A stretch of DNA of 34,194 nt, from the NCBI GenBank assembly GCA_036961445.1, contig JBALVO010000030.1, positions 1-34,194 of the forward strand, given 5' to 3'. This document shows positions 23,720-32,435 of this stretch, in pieces. This DNA comes from JBALVO01 sp036961445. GTDB lineage: Bacteria; Pseudomonadota; Gammaproteobacteria; Pseudomonadales; Halieaceae. The position numbers were made by a program, and so were the translations under genes. Each line of letters opens with the position of its first letter. The first letter of the stretch is position 1. The notes under the pieces were generated by a model, which was given only the letters and a program-made list of their open reading frames with translations, was not told where the DNA came from and did no database searches.

Positions 23720-26700
23720 GGCTATCATTCGCTGGTCTGTGGGCAATCGGTTTTTTGTCCTGCTTGCCACCACCATACTGGTGGGCGTGGGACTGTATTC
23801 GGTGAAGCACACACCGATCGATGCCATTCCCGACCTGTCCGACGTTCAGGTAATCATCAAAACCAGCTTCCCGGGACAGGCGCCACAGGTAGTGGAGGAC
23901 CAGGTGACCTACCCGTTGACCACTGCGATGCTGTCGGTACCCGGGGCGGCGACGGTGCGAGGATTTTCCTTCTTCGGCGATTCCTACGTGTATGTAATTT
24001 TTGACGAGGGCACTGACCTGTACTGGGCGCGCACACGGGTGCTGGAATACCTTAGCCAGGTAGCACCTTCGCTTCCTCCCGCCGCCAGACCCCAGTTGGG
24101 GCCAGATGCTACCGGGGTAGGTTGGGTTTATATTTACGCGTTGGTGGATCGCAGCGGTCGGCACGATATCAGTCAGTTGCGCAGCCTGCAGGACTGGTTT
24201 TTAAAGTATGAGCTACAGAGTGTGAAAGGCGTATCGGAAGTCGCTGCGGTAGGCGGCATGGTCAAGCAGTATCAGGTTACGGTTAACCCGGACAAGCTGC
24301 GCGCCTTTGATATTCCTTTGTCTCATGTGCAATTGGCGATCAAGCGCGGTAACCAGGAGATCGGTGCCTCCGTGGTGGAAATGGCGGAGGCCGAATACAT
24401 GGTTCGCGCTACCGGTTACCTGCAGAACGAGCAGGATCTGGCCAACATACCGTTGGGGGTTAACAGTAATGGCACACCGATTCTGCTCAAGGATATTGCT
24501 GACATCGGACTGGGACCACAGATGCGCCGTGGTATCGCCGATCTTGACGGAGAAGGTGAAGCCGTGGGTGGCATTGTGGTCATGCGTTTTGGCGAGAATG
24601 CACAGCGTACCATCGATGGTGTAAAGGCCAGGCTGGAAGAGTTGCAGCAGGGTTTGCCCGAGGGTGTAGAGATCGTTACCGTGTACGACCGCTCGGGACT
24701 TATCGAGCGCGCGGTAAAAAATCTGTGGCAGAAGTTGGCCGAGGAATTATTCCTGGTCGCAGTGGTGTGCATGATCTTCCTGTTTCATGTGCGTTCCTCA
24801 CTGGTCGCCATGATCAGTTTACCGGTTGGTATTCTCACCGCATTTATCGTCATGTACTTCCAGGGTCTTAATGCCAATATCATGTCCCTGGGCGGTATAG
24901 CCATTGCCGTCGGTGCCATGATTGATGGCGCCATTGTGCTGATCGAAAATATGCACAAACATATAGAGCGTACGCCGCTTACCGATGACAATCGCTGGCA
25001 GGTGGTAGCTGATTCAGCCAGTGAAGTAGGCCCGGCGCTGTTTTTCAGTTTATTGATCATTACCGTGAGTTTTATCCCGGTGTTCACCCTGGAAGCACAG
25101 GAAGGGCGGATGTTCGCGCCGTTGGCCTTTACCAAAACCTATGCAATGGGCGCGGCGGCGGCTCTGGCTATTACGCTGGTGCCCGTACTGATGGGTTATT
25201 TTATACGCGGCAAGATTTTACCCGAGCAGCGCAACCCGGTTAACCGTTTGTTGATCGCCGGCTATATGCCGCTGCTGGCCAGGGTATTGTCCTACCCGAA
25301 AACGACACTGCTGGTGTCGGCACTGGTGCTGGCCAGTGCCTGGTGGCCGCTGCAGCGGATAGGCAGCGAGTTTATTCCGCCGCTGGATGAGGGGGACTTG
25401 ATGTACATGCCCACAACCTATCCCGGTATTTCCATTGGCAAAGCGCGACAACTGCTACAGCAGACCGACAAGTTGATTCGCACGGTGCCGGAGGTGAAAA
25501 CTGTGTTCGGCAAGATCGGTCGCGCCGAGACTGCCACGGATCCAGCGCCGCTATCCATGATTGAAACCTTTATCCAGTTGAAGCCCAGGCAGGAATGGCG
25601 CGAGGGGGTGACCACCGAGAGCCTGAAACAGGAATTTGACAGCTTGTTAAAGATGCCCGGTGTAACCAATGCCTGGGTGATGCCGATCAAGACGCGCATT
25701 GACATGCTGGCCACTGGCATCAAGACCCCGGTGGGTATCAAGGTAGCGGGGCCGCAACTGGCGGGTATCCAGCAGATTGGACAACAACTGGAAACCATTC
25801 TCACAGACGTCGCCGGTACTGCTTCGGTTTATTCCGAACGAGTGGTGGGAGGGCGCTACATCAAAGTGGATATCCAGCGGGAACGCGCCGCGCGGTTCGG
25901 CCTTAATATTGCGGATGTGCAGCAGGTGGTGGCCACGGCCATCGGCGGGATGAATATTACCCAGACGGTGGAAGGTCTGGAACGCTACCCGGTCAGTATT
26001 CGCTACCCGCAGTCTTACCGCGATTCTCCGGAGCAACTGGCGCTGTTGCCTATAGTTACCCCGGCGGGTCAGCGTATTGCACTGGGGGACGTGGCCGCGG
26101 TGATAATTGAGGATGGACCTGCGGGTATCAAGAGCGAAAACGCCCGCATCAATGGCTGGACCTATATAGATATCGAGGGTGTGGATGTGGGCAGTTATGT
26201 GGAGCATGCGCGCGCGGTGGTGGCGCGTGAGATTGAGCTGCCACCGGGGTATTCGATCATTTGGTCAGGGCAGTACGAGTACATGCAGCGGGCCAAGGCC
26301 AGGCTGGCCTACGTGGTGCCGTTGACCCTGGCCATTATTATGATCCTGCTTTATATGAATTTCAGGAATTTCACCCAGGTGGCTATCCTGATCGGTGCCT
26401 TGCCGCTGGCACTGGTAGGCAGCGTTTGGTTGATGTACGCGCTGGACTTTAGTTTTTCCATTGCCGTGGGTGTTGGCTTTATTGCGTTGGCGGGGGTAGC
26501 GGTGGAGACCGGCGTTATTATGCTGGTGTACCTGGACCAGGCCTGGCGACGCCTGCTGGCCGAGGGTGGAACACTTAGCGAACACACGTTGCAGCAGGCG
26601 GTACTAGATGGGGCCGGTTTGCGCGTGCGACCCGTCTTGATGACGGCTGGCGCAACGATAATTGGCTTGTTACCCATCTTGTATGGCGCGGGCACCGGCT

Positions 26701-26855
26701 CCGAGGTCATGAGCCGCCTGGCCGCCCCTATGGTGGGGGGTATGATCAGTTCCGTTATTCTCACCCTGCTGGTAATACCGGTCATTTATCTGCTGTGGCG
26801 CAAGCGTCAGGTTGGCTCAGCCTCACTTGATAAGAGCGAGAACAGGTCCAGGTAA
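23712..26855 (+). CDS. cusA: Cu(I)/Ag(I)-type heavy-metal RND efflux pump (CusA-like)
   Basis: A 1047-residue inner-membrane RND transporter with 12 helices in two halves and two large periplasmic loops. The proton-relay Asp D405 is in G-A-M-I-D-G-A-I-V-L-I-E-N of TM4. M566 (Y-M-P-T-T-Y-P-G), M616 (P-L-S-M-I-E-T) and M665 (R-I-D-M-L-A-T-G) match the three-methionine site of E. coli CusA (M573, M623, M672), with identical spacings of 50 and 49 residues. This supports monovalent copper or silver rather than Zn/Co/Ni, for which CzcA-type pumps lack these Met. It uses the proton motive force to expel metal through CusB and CusC. The start overlaps the cusB end. Confidence 0.95.
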   Translation: MIEAIIRWSVGNRFFVLLATTILVGVGLYSVKHTPIDAIPDLSDVQVIIKTSFPGQAPQVVEDQVTYPLTTAMLSVPGAATVRGFSFFGDSYVYVIFDEGTDLYWARTRVLEYLSQVAPSLPPAARPQLGPDATGVGWVYIYALVDRSGRHDISQLRSLQDWFLKYELQSVKGVSEVAAVGGMVKQYQVTVNPDKLRAFDIPLSHVQLAIKRGNQEIGASVVEMAEAEYMVRATGYLQNEQDLANIPLGVNSNGTPILLKDIADIGLGPQMRRGIADLDGEGEAVGGIVVMRFGENAQRTIDGVKARLEELQQGLPEGVEIVTVYDRSGLIERAVKNLWQKLAEELFLVAVVCMIFLFHVRSSLVAMISLPVGILTAFIVMYFQGLNANIMSLGGIAIAVGAMIDGAIVLIENMHKHIERTPLTDDNRWQVVADSASEVGPALFFSLLIITVSFIPVFTLEAQEGRMFAPLAFTKTYAMGAAAALAITLVPVLMGYFIRGKILPEQRNPVNRLLIAGYMPLLARVLSYPKTTLLVSALVLASAWWPLQRIGSEFIPPLDEGDLMYMPTTYPGISIGKARQLLQQTDKLIRTVPEVKTVFGKIGRAETATDPAPLSMIETFIQLKPRQEWREGVTTESLKQEFDSLLKMPGVTNAWVMPIKTRIDMLATGIKTPVGIKVAGPQLAGIQQIGQQLETILTDVAGTASVYSERVVGGRYIKVDIQRERAARFGLNIADVQQVVATAIGGMNITQTVEGLERYPVSIRYPQSYRDSPEQLALLPIVTPAGQRIALGDVAAVIIEDGPAGIKSENARINGWTYIDIEGVDVGSYVEHARAVVAREIELPPGYSIIWSGQYEYMQRAKARLAYVVPLTLAIIMILLYMNFRNFTQVAILIGALPLALVGSVWLMYALDFSFSIAVGVGFIALAGVAVETGVIMLVYLDQAWRRLLAEGGTLSEHTLQQAVLDGAGLRVRPVLMTAGATIIGLLPILYGAGTGSEVMSRLAAPMVGGMISSVILTLLVIPVIYLLWRKRQVGSASLDKSENRSR

Positions 26856-26863
26856 CGTTATTT

Positions 26864-26911
26864 CAGGGTATAAATGCGCATCTCTTGATGCATTTCAAGT
26901 TTTATACCCTG
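26864..26911 (+). other. Nested inverted repeat after cusA
   Basis: Two perfect 11-base arms, CAGGGTATAAA (26864-26874) and TTTATACCCTG (26901-26911), enclose 26 bases. A second perfect pair, AAATGC (26872-26877) and GCATTT (26889-26894), is nested and partly shares bases with the left arm, so two alternative folds exist. It begins 8 bases after the cusA stop. No T run follows on the plus strand (GCTTTGTTCC), so a standard terminator is doubtful. It may be a terminator variant, an operator for the next gene, or a regulatory RNA fold. Confidence 0.5.
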
Positions 26912-26959
26912 GCTTTGTTCCTATACTGATCGTGTCAGTGGTGTACGAGAGGGAACGGT

Positions 26960-27751
26960 GTGGGAGGCCAGGTGATCAATAGCGATACGCATTTATATTT
27001 GTCGCTGATTCCGCAGGGTTTGATTGCGTCTATGCTCAATCCCCGGGAGTTTGGTAGCTATTACTCGGTGGGTGCCAGCGTGCAATCATGTGGAGAGGCA
27101 ATTTTCTTCGAGGTGGACCCTACCCGTCTGCCAGAGGGTGAGTTTCCACTGCATTTGATTGCCCAGCGCTGCGTCACCAGGCCCGATGGTAGCCCCAAAA
27201 AATCCGTCTATCTGGCTATCTATCGGGTACTGTCCAGGATTCCCGTAGCGGCCCTGGGTAATCTCTATCTGGTAACCAGAGATGGTCATACCCTGGAGCT
27301 AACGCGATCCGAGTACCTGCGTGAGCCAGATCGGCAGGCGCATCTGTATCAGGAATTTTGCCCTATAGACCCCGTGGTGGCGAGTGCCCTGGAGCCTCTG
27401 GAGTTTTGCCGCGCCATTACGGATACGAGTCGGCCGGTCCACGTGCCGCGCATTGTATTCTCACAACTGTCCCTGCGTGGACTCGCCCGGGATCCGCAGC
27501 ACGGGGATGCGAGTGATCTTCCGTATCCTAACCTGCAGCATTTACGGGAGTTACTGGAGTCCCTGCTATGCGCAGAGACCAAAAGTAGCAAATTGTATTT
27601 GAAGCAGGCCAACCAGGGCGTGTTTTACCGAACCATCCGTGGCGGGTTTTATGTGGGCGACCAGCACGACTTTGCCTTTTATCGCTTTCCGGACATACCG
27701 GAGCTCGAGTCCCTGCACTATGGCTGGTGGCGCTCAGCGCAGACCTTTTAG
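26960..27751 (+). CDS. Unrecognised 263-residue protein upstream of the pyrophosphatase
   Basis: I do not recognise this family. The protein is soluble, with no signal peptide or membrane segment visible, and has a mixed alpha/beta look. The N-terminal half contains S-L-I-P-Q-G-L-I-A-S-M-L-N-P-R-E-F-G-x-Y-Y and a P-E-G-E-F-P-L-H stretch. Y-L-A-I-Y-R-V-L-S-R-I-P and G-N-L-Y-L-V-T-R-D-G follow. The C-terminus has K-L-Y-L-K-Q-A then F-Y-R-T-I-R-G-G-F-Y-V-G. The start is GTG at 26960, with AGAGGGA 5 bases before it; a second in-frame GTG at 26972 has GGGAGG just before it and is also possible. TATACT at 26922-26927 may be its -10 box. It ends 18 bases before the pyrophosphatase gene, so co-transcription is likely. 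Confidence 0.75.
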   Translation: MGGQVINSDTHLYLSLIPQGLIASMLNPREFGSYYSVGASVQSCGEAIFFEVDPTRLPEGEFPLHLIAQRCVTRPDGSPKKSVYLAIYRVLSRIPVAALGNLYLVTRDGHTLELTRSEYLREPDRQAHLYQEFCPIDPVVASALEPLEFCRAITDTSRPVHVPRIVFSQLSLRGLARDPQHGDASDLPYPNLQHLRELLESLLCAETKSSKLYLKQANQGVFYRTIRGGFYVGDQHDFAFYRFPDIPELESLHYGWWRSAQTF

Positions 27752-27769
27752 CGGAATCTAACTGAAAAA

Positions 27770-29962
27770 ATGAAAGAGACTCTTTTCTGGATTGCACCTG
27801 TTGCGGTAGTGACTGGCCTGGTGTTCGCCTACTTCTTTTTCTGGCAAATGAAACGCCAGGATGAGGGCAACGAGACGATGCGCCGCATCGGATTACACGT
27901 GCGCGAAGGAGCTATGGCGTATCTGCGCCAACAATACCGCGTCATGTTGTGTGTATTTGCAGTTTTAGCGCTGCTTTTTGCGCTGCTCGCTTACGGCTTT
28001 GATGCACAAAATCAATGGTTGCCGTTCACTTTTTTATGCGGGGGTTTGTTCTCGGCCCTTGCCGGATTTTTGGGCATGCAAACCGCGACAATGGCGTCTA
28101 CCCGTACCGCAGCGGCAGCGCGCAGTTCGCTGGCGCTGAGCTTGCGTATCGCATTTCGCAGTGGTGCGGTGATTGGTCTGGTTGTGGTCAGCCTGGGTCT
28201 GGGTAACGCGGTATTCTGGCTGCTGTTGGTGAACTGGTCTACACCCGAGTCAGCTGATGGTCAGCGTATGGTGCTGATCACTACCACGGTGCTGACGTTT
28301 AGCATGGGTGCCTCGCTGCAGGCCCTTTTTGCCAGGGTTGGCGGAGGTATCTATACCAAGGCGGCGGACGTTGGTGCCGATTTGGTCGGCAAAGTGGAGG
28401 CGGGTATACCTGAAGACGACCCGCGTAATCCTGCTGTCATTGCGGATAATGTAGGTGACAACGTGGGCGACGTCGCGGGGATGGGGGCGGACTTGTTTGA
28501 GTCTTATTGCGGCTCCATTTTCGCGGCCTGCGCATTGGGAGCGGCGGCGTTTGTTGGTGATACAACACTGCAGATGAAGGCGGTATGTGCCCCCTTTGTC
28601 ATTTCCGGATTAGGTATTTTTCTGTCGATCATCGGTATTTTTTTGGTGAAAACCACCGAGGGCGCTGATCAGAAAGCATTGCTAGGGTCGCTGGCTAAAG
28701 GGATTAACAGTAGCGCTATAGCGATTGTGGTTTTCTCTTTGCCCGTCTTGTATTTGATGGGTATGCCCAACCTGTGGGGTATCTGGGGCGCGGTTGTGGT
28801 GGGTCTGGTAACCGGGGTGATGATTGGTCGCGCCACCGAATACGCCACTTCCCCTTCGTTTTTGCCAACCAGGTCTATCGCACAGGCCGCTGAAAGCGGA
28901 GCGGCCACCACCATTATCTCCGGATTGGGTGTGGGCATGTTGTCCACCGTAATACCGGTGCTGACGGTTGCGGTGGGTACCCTGCTGGCGTTTCTTTTAG
29001 CGGCGGAATTTGACGTGAATAATCTGGGGCAGGGCTTATATGGTGTTGCGATCGCCGCGGTCGGAATGTTATCGACTCTGGCTATAACCCTGGCCAGTGA
29101 CGCGTACGGACCGATTGCTGACAACGCCGGCGGCAATGTGCAAATGAGTGGTCTAGGTCCGGACGTAAGAGCGCGTACGGATGCGCTGGATTCATTGGGT
29201 AATACCACTGCGGCAACCGGTAAGGGCTTCGCGATCGGCTCTGCAGCGCTGACCGCGCTAGCGCTGATCGCCTCTTACGTGGAGGTGGTTCGTATGGAGT
29301 TACTCAAGGCCGGGCAGACGACACTGGAGTTGCGTAATGGATTCGACATCGCAATAACTGAGGCGACGCTGGCTGATTTTATGGCCTACTTCGACGTGAC
29401 ACTGTTGAATCCGGTGGTCCTGGTTGCGTTGTTTCTCGGTGCGATGATCGCCTTTGCTTTCAGTGGCCTGACCATGCAGGCAGTGGGGCGGACCGCGGGC
29501 TTGATGGTCGAGGAAGTGCGGCGGCAGTTCAAGGCCGACCCCGGCATTCTGCGAGGAACTTCGGAGCCGGATTACGCGCGCTGTGTCGAAATCTCCACCA
29601 TCGGCGCACAGCGGGAGATGCTTGCGCCGTCGGTGCTGGTTGTTGTAGCGCCGGTAGTGGTGAGTCTGGTGTTGGGTGTGGCCGGCGTCATCGGTTTGCT
29701 GGTGGGTGGGCTATCGACCGGTTTCGTGCTGGCAGTATTTCTGTCCAACTCAGGCGGTGCCTGGGACAATGCCAAGAAGTATATCGAGGCCGGGCATCAT
29801 GGTGGCAAGGGCTCGCCTGCGCACCGCGCTGCGGTCATCGGCGATACAGTGGGGGATCCGTTCAAGGATACCTCCGGCCCCAGCCTGAACATCCTGGTCA
29901 AGCTGATGAGTATTATCGCTATTACCGTGGCGAGTTTAGCCGTGTCTTATAGCCTGATCTAG
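27770..29962 (+). CDS. hppA: K+-dependent membrane-bound ion-translocating pyrophosphatase
   Basis: A 730-residue inner-membrane enzyme with about 16 helices that hydrolyses pyrophosphate and pumps H+ and/or Na+. Substrate motifs are D200-V-G-A-D-L-V-G-K-V-E and D226-N-V-G-D230-N-V-G-D234, plus D-N-A-G-G-N and G-D-T-V-G-D-P-F-K-D near the C-terminus. After G-N-T-T the sequence reads A481-A-T-G484; the A-x-x-G pattern marks the K+-dependent subclass (K+-independent enzymes have K-x-x-T). The pumped ion cannot be decided by eye because K+-dependent members include H+, Na+ and dual pumps. It lies 18 bases after an unrecognised gene. The ribosome site is weak. Pyrophosphate from GlgC and other biosynthesis could feed it. 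Confidence 0.95.
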   Translation: MKETLFWIAPVAVVTGLVFAYFFFWQMKRQDEGNETMRRIGLHVREGAMAYLRQQYRVMLCVFAVLALLFALLAYGFDAQNQWLPFTFLCGGLFSALAGFLGMQTATMASTRTAAAARSSLALSLRIAFRSGAVIGLVVVSLGLGNAVFWLLLVNWSTPESADGQRMVLITTTVLTFSMGASLQALFARVGGGIYTKAADVGADLVGKVEAGIPEDDPRNPAVIADNVGDNVGDVAGMGADLFESYCGSIFAACALGAAAFVGDTTLQMKAVCAPFVISGLGIFLSIIGIFLVKTTEGADQKALLGSLAKGINSSAIAIVVFSLPVLYLMGMPNLWGIWGAVVVGLVTGVMIGRATEYATSPSFLPTRSIAQAAESGAATTIISGLGVGMLSTVIPVLTVAVGTLLAFLLAAEFDVNNLGQGLYGVAIAAVGMLSTLAITLASDAYGPIADNAGGNVQMSGLGPDVRARTDALDSLGNTTAATGKGFAIGSAALTALALIASYVEVVRMELLKAGQTTLELRNGFDIAITEATLADFMAYFDVTLLNPVVLVALFLGAMIAFAFSGLTMQAVGRTAGLMVEEVRRQFKADPGILRGTSEPDYARCVEISTIGAQREMLAPSVLVVVAPVVVSLVLGVAGVIGLLVGGLSTGFVLAVFLSNSGGAWDNAKKYIEAGHHGGKGSPAHRAAVIGDTVGDPFKDTSGPSLNILVKLMSIIAITVASLAVSYSLI

Positions 29963-30081
29963 CGGGCCCTTAATCCCCTTATACTTTGCTGCAAAGGTTC
30001 GTGTTTGCTTTTGGCTGCGGCAGCGTTGCGTACTGAGTTAGTATGGCCAGTCCAAATAACACTGCGGATTGAAAAACAGTT

Positions 30082-30855
30082 ATGGAAGGCCTGGAAAGCT
30101 GGCAGTATGTCGCGATCGCCCTATTATTTGTCTGGGGCGGCTTTGTACGCTCTGGCCTGGGTTTTGGCGGTGCGGTACTCACCCTTCCTTTTCTGCTTAT
30201 GGTGCACAATGCGCCGCTGGTTTTTTTGCCCATCATTGCCGTACATCTGCTGTTTTTTTCTTTTATTACCGTGGTGCAATCACATCATCGATCCACTCGA
30301 CCCGGCTCGGGTGAGCAACGTGGCACGGTCAATTGGCGCTTCCTGCGTTATGCTCTGTTGTTGATGATCATTCCCAAACTCATAGGTGTGGCCGGTGTTA
30401 TCACCTTGCCTACGGATATAGTCAGTGGCTTTATTTTTGTGGTGGTGGCCATCTATAGTGTCAGTTACATCCTGAACAAGCCTTTCATCAGCAAGAATAA
30501 AACGCTGGATGCGGTTTTTCTACTGTTGGGGGGCTACGTTAGTGGTACCTCGCTCATCGCTGCTCCTTTAGTGGTACCCGTGGCAGCGAGTCGCGTAGAG
30601 AAAGATCAATTGCGCGACACTTTGTTTGCCCTCTGGTTTGTGCTGGTTGCCGTAAAGCTGGCCGCTTTCTTGTGGACGGGCATTGACCTGCAATGGCGCG
30701 CACATTTGTGGTTACTGCCCTGCGCTACGCTGGGTCACTTATTGGGCTTGCGGTTTCACGATTATACGATGCAGGCAGATACCAAAATATTTTTCAGGAT
30801 ATTGGGATTCGGTTTGCTGACGGTAAGCATCGTGGGTTTGCTACGGGTTTTATAA
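30082..30855 (+). CDS. TauE/SafE-family membrane permease
   Basis: A 257-residue protein with about 7-8 hydrophobic helices, typical of the TauE/SafE (DUF81) family. It shows the conserved early motif G-F-V-R-S-G-L-G-F-G-G-A-V-L-T-L-P and the second-half repeat G-G-Y-V-S-G-T-S-L-I-A-A-P-L. Members are linked to export or uptake of sulfite, sulfonates or other small anions. It is alone on its strand between hppA, 119 bases before it, and the convergent BepA-like gene 28 bases after. No sulfur genes are nearby, so the substrate is unknown. There is no good ribosome site before the ATG, but the N-terminus fits the family. Confidence 0.85.
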   Translation: MEGLESWQYVAIALLFVWGGFVRSGLGFGGAVLTLPFLLMVHNAPLVFLPIIAVHLLFFSFITVVQSHHRSTRPGSGEQRGTVNWRFLRYALLLMIIPKLIGVAGVITLPTDIVSGFIFVVVAIYSVSYILNKPFISKNKTLDAVFLLLGGYVSGTSLIAAPLVVPVAASRVEKDQLRDTLFALWFVLVAVKLAAFLWTGIDLQWRAHLWLLPCATLGHLLGLRFHDYTMQADTKIFFRILGFGLLTVSIVGLLRVL

Positions 30856-30883
30856 GGCAAACAAGAATAAACACTATGGTCGC

Positions 30884-32311
30884 TTACAGTTGTTTTAGCG
30901 CAACCTGTATATTATGAAAATGCTGCATGCGATTCTGGATTCGCTCCCGGGTGACATTATCCTTGGCCAGCGGTAGTGCCAGGTTAAGTTGTTCCAGTCC
31001 CTTTTTCAGTGCGCCATTGAGCCTGAAATACTCCGCCCGCGATTGGTGCAGCCCCAGTATGTCCCCGGCCTGCCCCTGTACTTCGGCCAATTCGTACCAC
31101 AGGTGAGCGTCGCTGGGTTTACTCCTTGAATGTTTAGCCAGCAGTGTCGCTGCATCGGTGTAGTACCCGGCCCTGTCATAGGCTTTGGCGAGGTACATCG
31201 TTATGGGGTGGTTGCCAGGTACCAGTTGCAAGCCCTTTTTAAGTTTGGCGATAGCGACATCAAACTTTCCCTCTTCGATGTCGATATCGGCATCAGCGAT
31301 GCCGTAGACCATATTGGATGGCGCGAATTCGCGCATCGGCTTCAGCAAAGCCCTGGCTTCGTCGTAACCACCGTTCTGGGTGAGTGCCAGTATAAGACCA
31401 TATTGCGCAGCGACCGCCTGCTTGCCACCCTTGTCGCGCTTACGGCGAAAGTGGGCAACCGCTTCATCGGGCTCTTTGATAAAACTAAACTCTACCCGGG
31501 CGCGCATCAGCTGAAACTCGGCATTGTCCTCGTAAATTCTGCTGGGGTAGGTGCGGGCGCGATTGCGTGCGTCGGCAATACGGGTCTCGGTCAACGGGTG
31601 GGTGAGCAGAAATTCCGGTGGCCGCGCACCGTAATTGCGCGACTCGTTTTGCATCACAGTAAACATGCCGGCTGCCCCGCCGGGATCCAGCCCCGCAGCG
31701 GCCTGGTTCTGCATCCCCACACGATCCGCTTCCTGCTCATGCAAGCGGCTATAGCGTAACTGGGAATCCATGGCAGCAGCCTGGCCACCCATAACCGCAG
31801 CTATGCCGGCGTCACTGGAGCCACCAGCAATCAGCACCAGTCCGCCCAGCAATCCAGCCATGCTGGCAGCAGAGGATTTTTTCTGGTTCTCCACGCCGCG
31901 GGAGAAGTGGCGTTGGCTCAAGTGCGCTAATTCGTGTGCCAGCACAGAAGCAAGCTGTGCCTCTGTTTCAGCTTGCAGTATCAGTCCATTGTGCACGCCT
32001 ACGATGCCACCCGGGACGGCAAAGGCATTAATCGATTTGTTCTCCACCAGTACCACTTCCAGGCGGCGCTCCTTCAACTGGCTGGTAACCACCAGGCGAA
32101 AGACCAGTTCCTCTACATAATCTTGCAGCAAAGCGTCATCGAGTATAGGCGCCTGACGCCTGAAGGACATGAGCCATGCGCGTCCCAGGTAGTATTCCTG
32201 GTTCAGCGAGACGGCATTTGCCTCACCGAATTCCGGGAGTTCGGTTTGCTGGTCGAAGGCTGTTGCCGGGGTCAGCAGCAGGCAGCTGATGAGTAGTAAA
32301 TGCCGAATCAT
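30884..32311 (-). CDS. bepA: Periplasmic M48 metalloprotease with TPR repeats (BepA-like)
   Basis: A 475-residue exported zinc protease and chaperone that in E. coli (BepA/YfgC) helps assemble or degrade outer-membrane proteins such as LptD. I start it at the ATG at 32311 because M-I-R-H-L-L-L-I-S-C begins a clean signal peptide (cut near T-A-F); 18 in-frame codons upstream do not look like coding. The zinc motif is H126-E127-L-A-H130 with third ligand E194 (H-E-Q-E-A-D). The T-H-P segment after about residue 225 matches the BepA His-switch loop. Residues from about 260 on form four or more TPR-like repeats. No Shine-Dalgarno site is visible. It is divergent from a lipoprotein gene. Confidence 0.92.
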   Translation of the reverse strand: MIRHLLLISCLLLTPATAFDQQTELPEFGEANAVSLNQEYYLGRAWLMSFRRQAPILDDALLQDYVEELVFRLVVTSQLKERRLEVVLVENKSINAFAVPGGIVGVHNGLILQAETEAQLASVLAHELAHLSQRHFSRGVENQKKSSAASMAGLLGGLVLIAGGSSDAGIAAVMGGQAAAMDSQLRYSRLHEQEADRVGMQNQAAAGLDPGGAAGMFTVMQNESRNYGARPPEFLLTHPLTETRIADARNRARTYPSRIYEDNAEFQLMRARVEFSFIKEPDEAVAHFRRKRDKGGKQAVAAQYGLILALTQNGGYDEARALLKPMREFAPSNMVYGIADADIDIEEGKFDVAIAKLKKGLQLVPGNHPITMYLAKAYDRAGYYTDAATLLAKHSRSKPSDAHLWYELAEVQGQAGDILGLHQSRAEYFRLNGALKKGLEQLNLALPLAKDNVTRERIQNRMQHFHNIQVALKQL

Positions 32312-32435
32312 GAGTGAAAAAGAATAACATTTATAAACAACGCGCGACATGGGGGGCGCAGTCAAAACCGGCAGCCGGCTTTATTACCACTGTCTGTGCT
32401 CGCCGCTTTGAGGCACATCTTGCTAGACTCGGCAC
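32312..32435. promoter_or_regulatory. Divergent bepA/lipoprotein intergenic region
   Basis: This 124-base gap carries promoters for both directions. TAGACT at 32424-32429 ends six bases before the plus-strand ATG, so it could be a -10 box giving a leaderless transcript. TATAAA on the minus strand (32336-32331) is a possible -10 for bepA. CCGGC-A-GCCGG near the centre is a short palindrome. No strong -35 boxes are seen. Confidence 0.35.

Noticed and set aside
32312..32365. 18-codon extension of the BepA-like protein
   Set aside because: It would bury the signal peptide; the ATG at 32311 gives a clean signal sequence.
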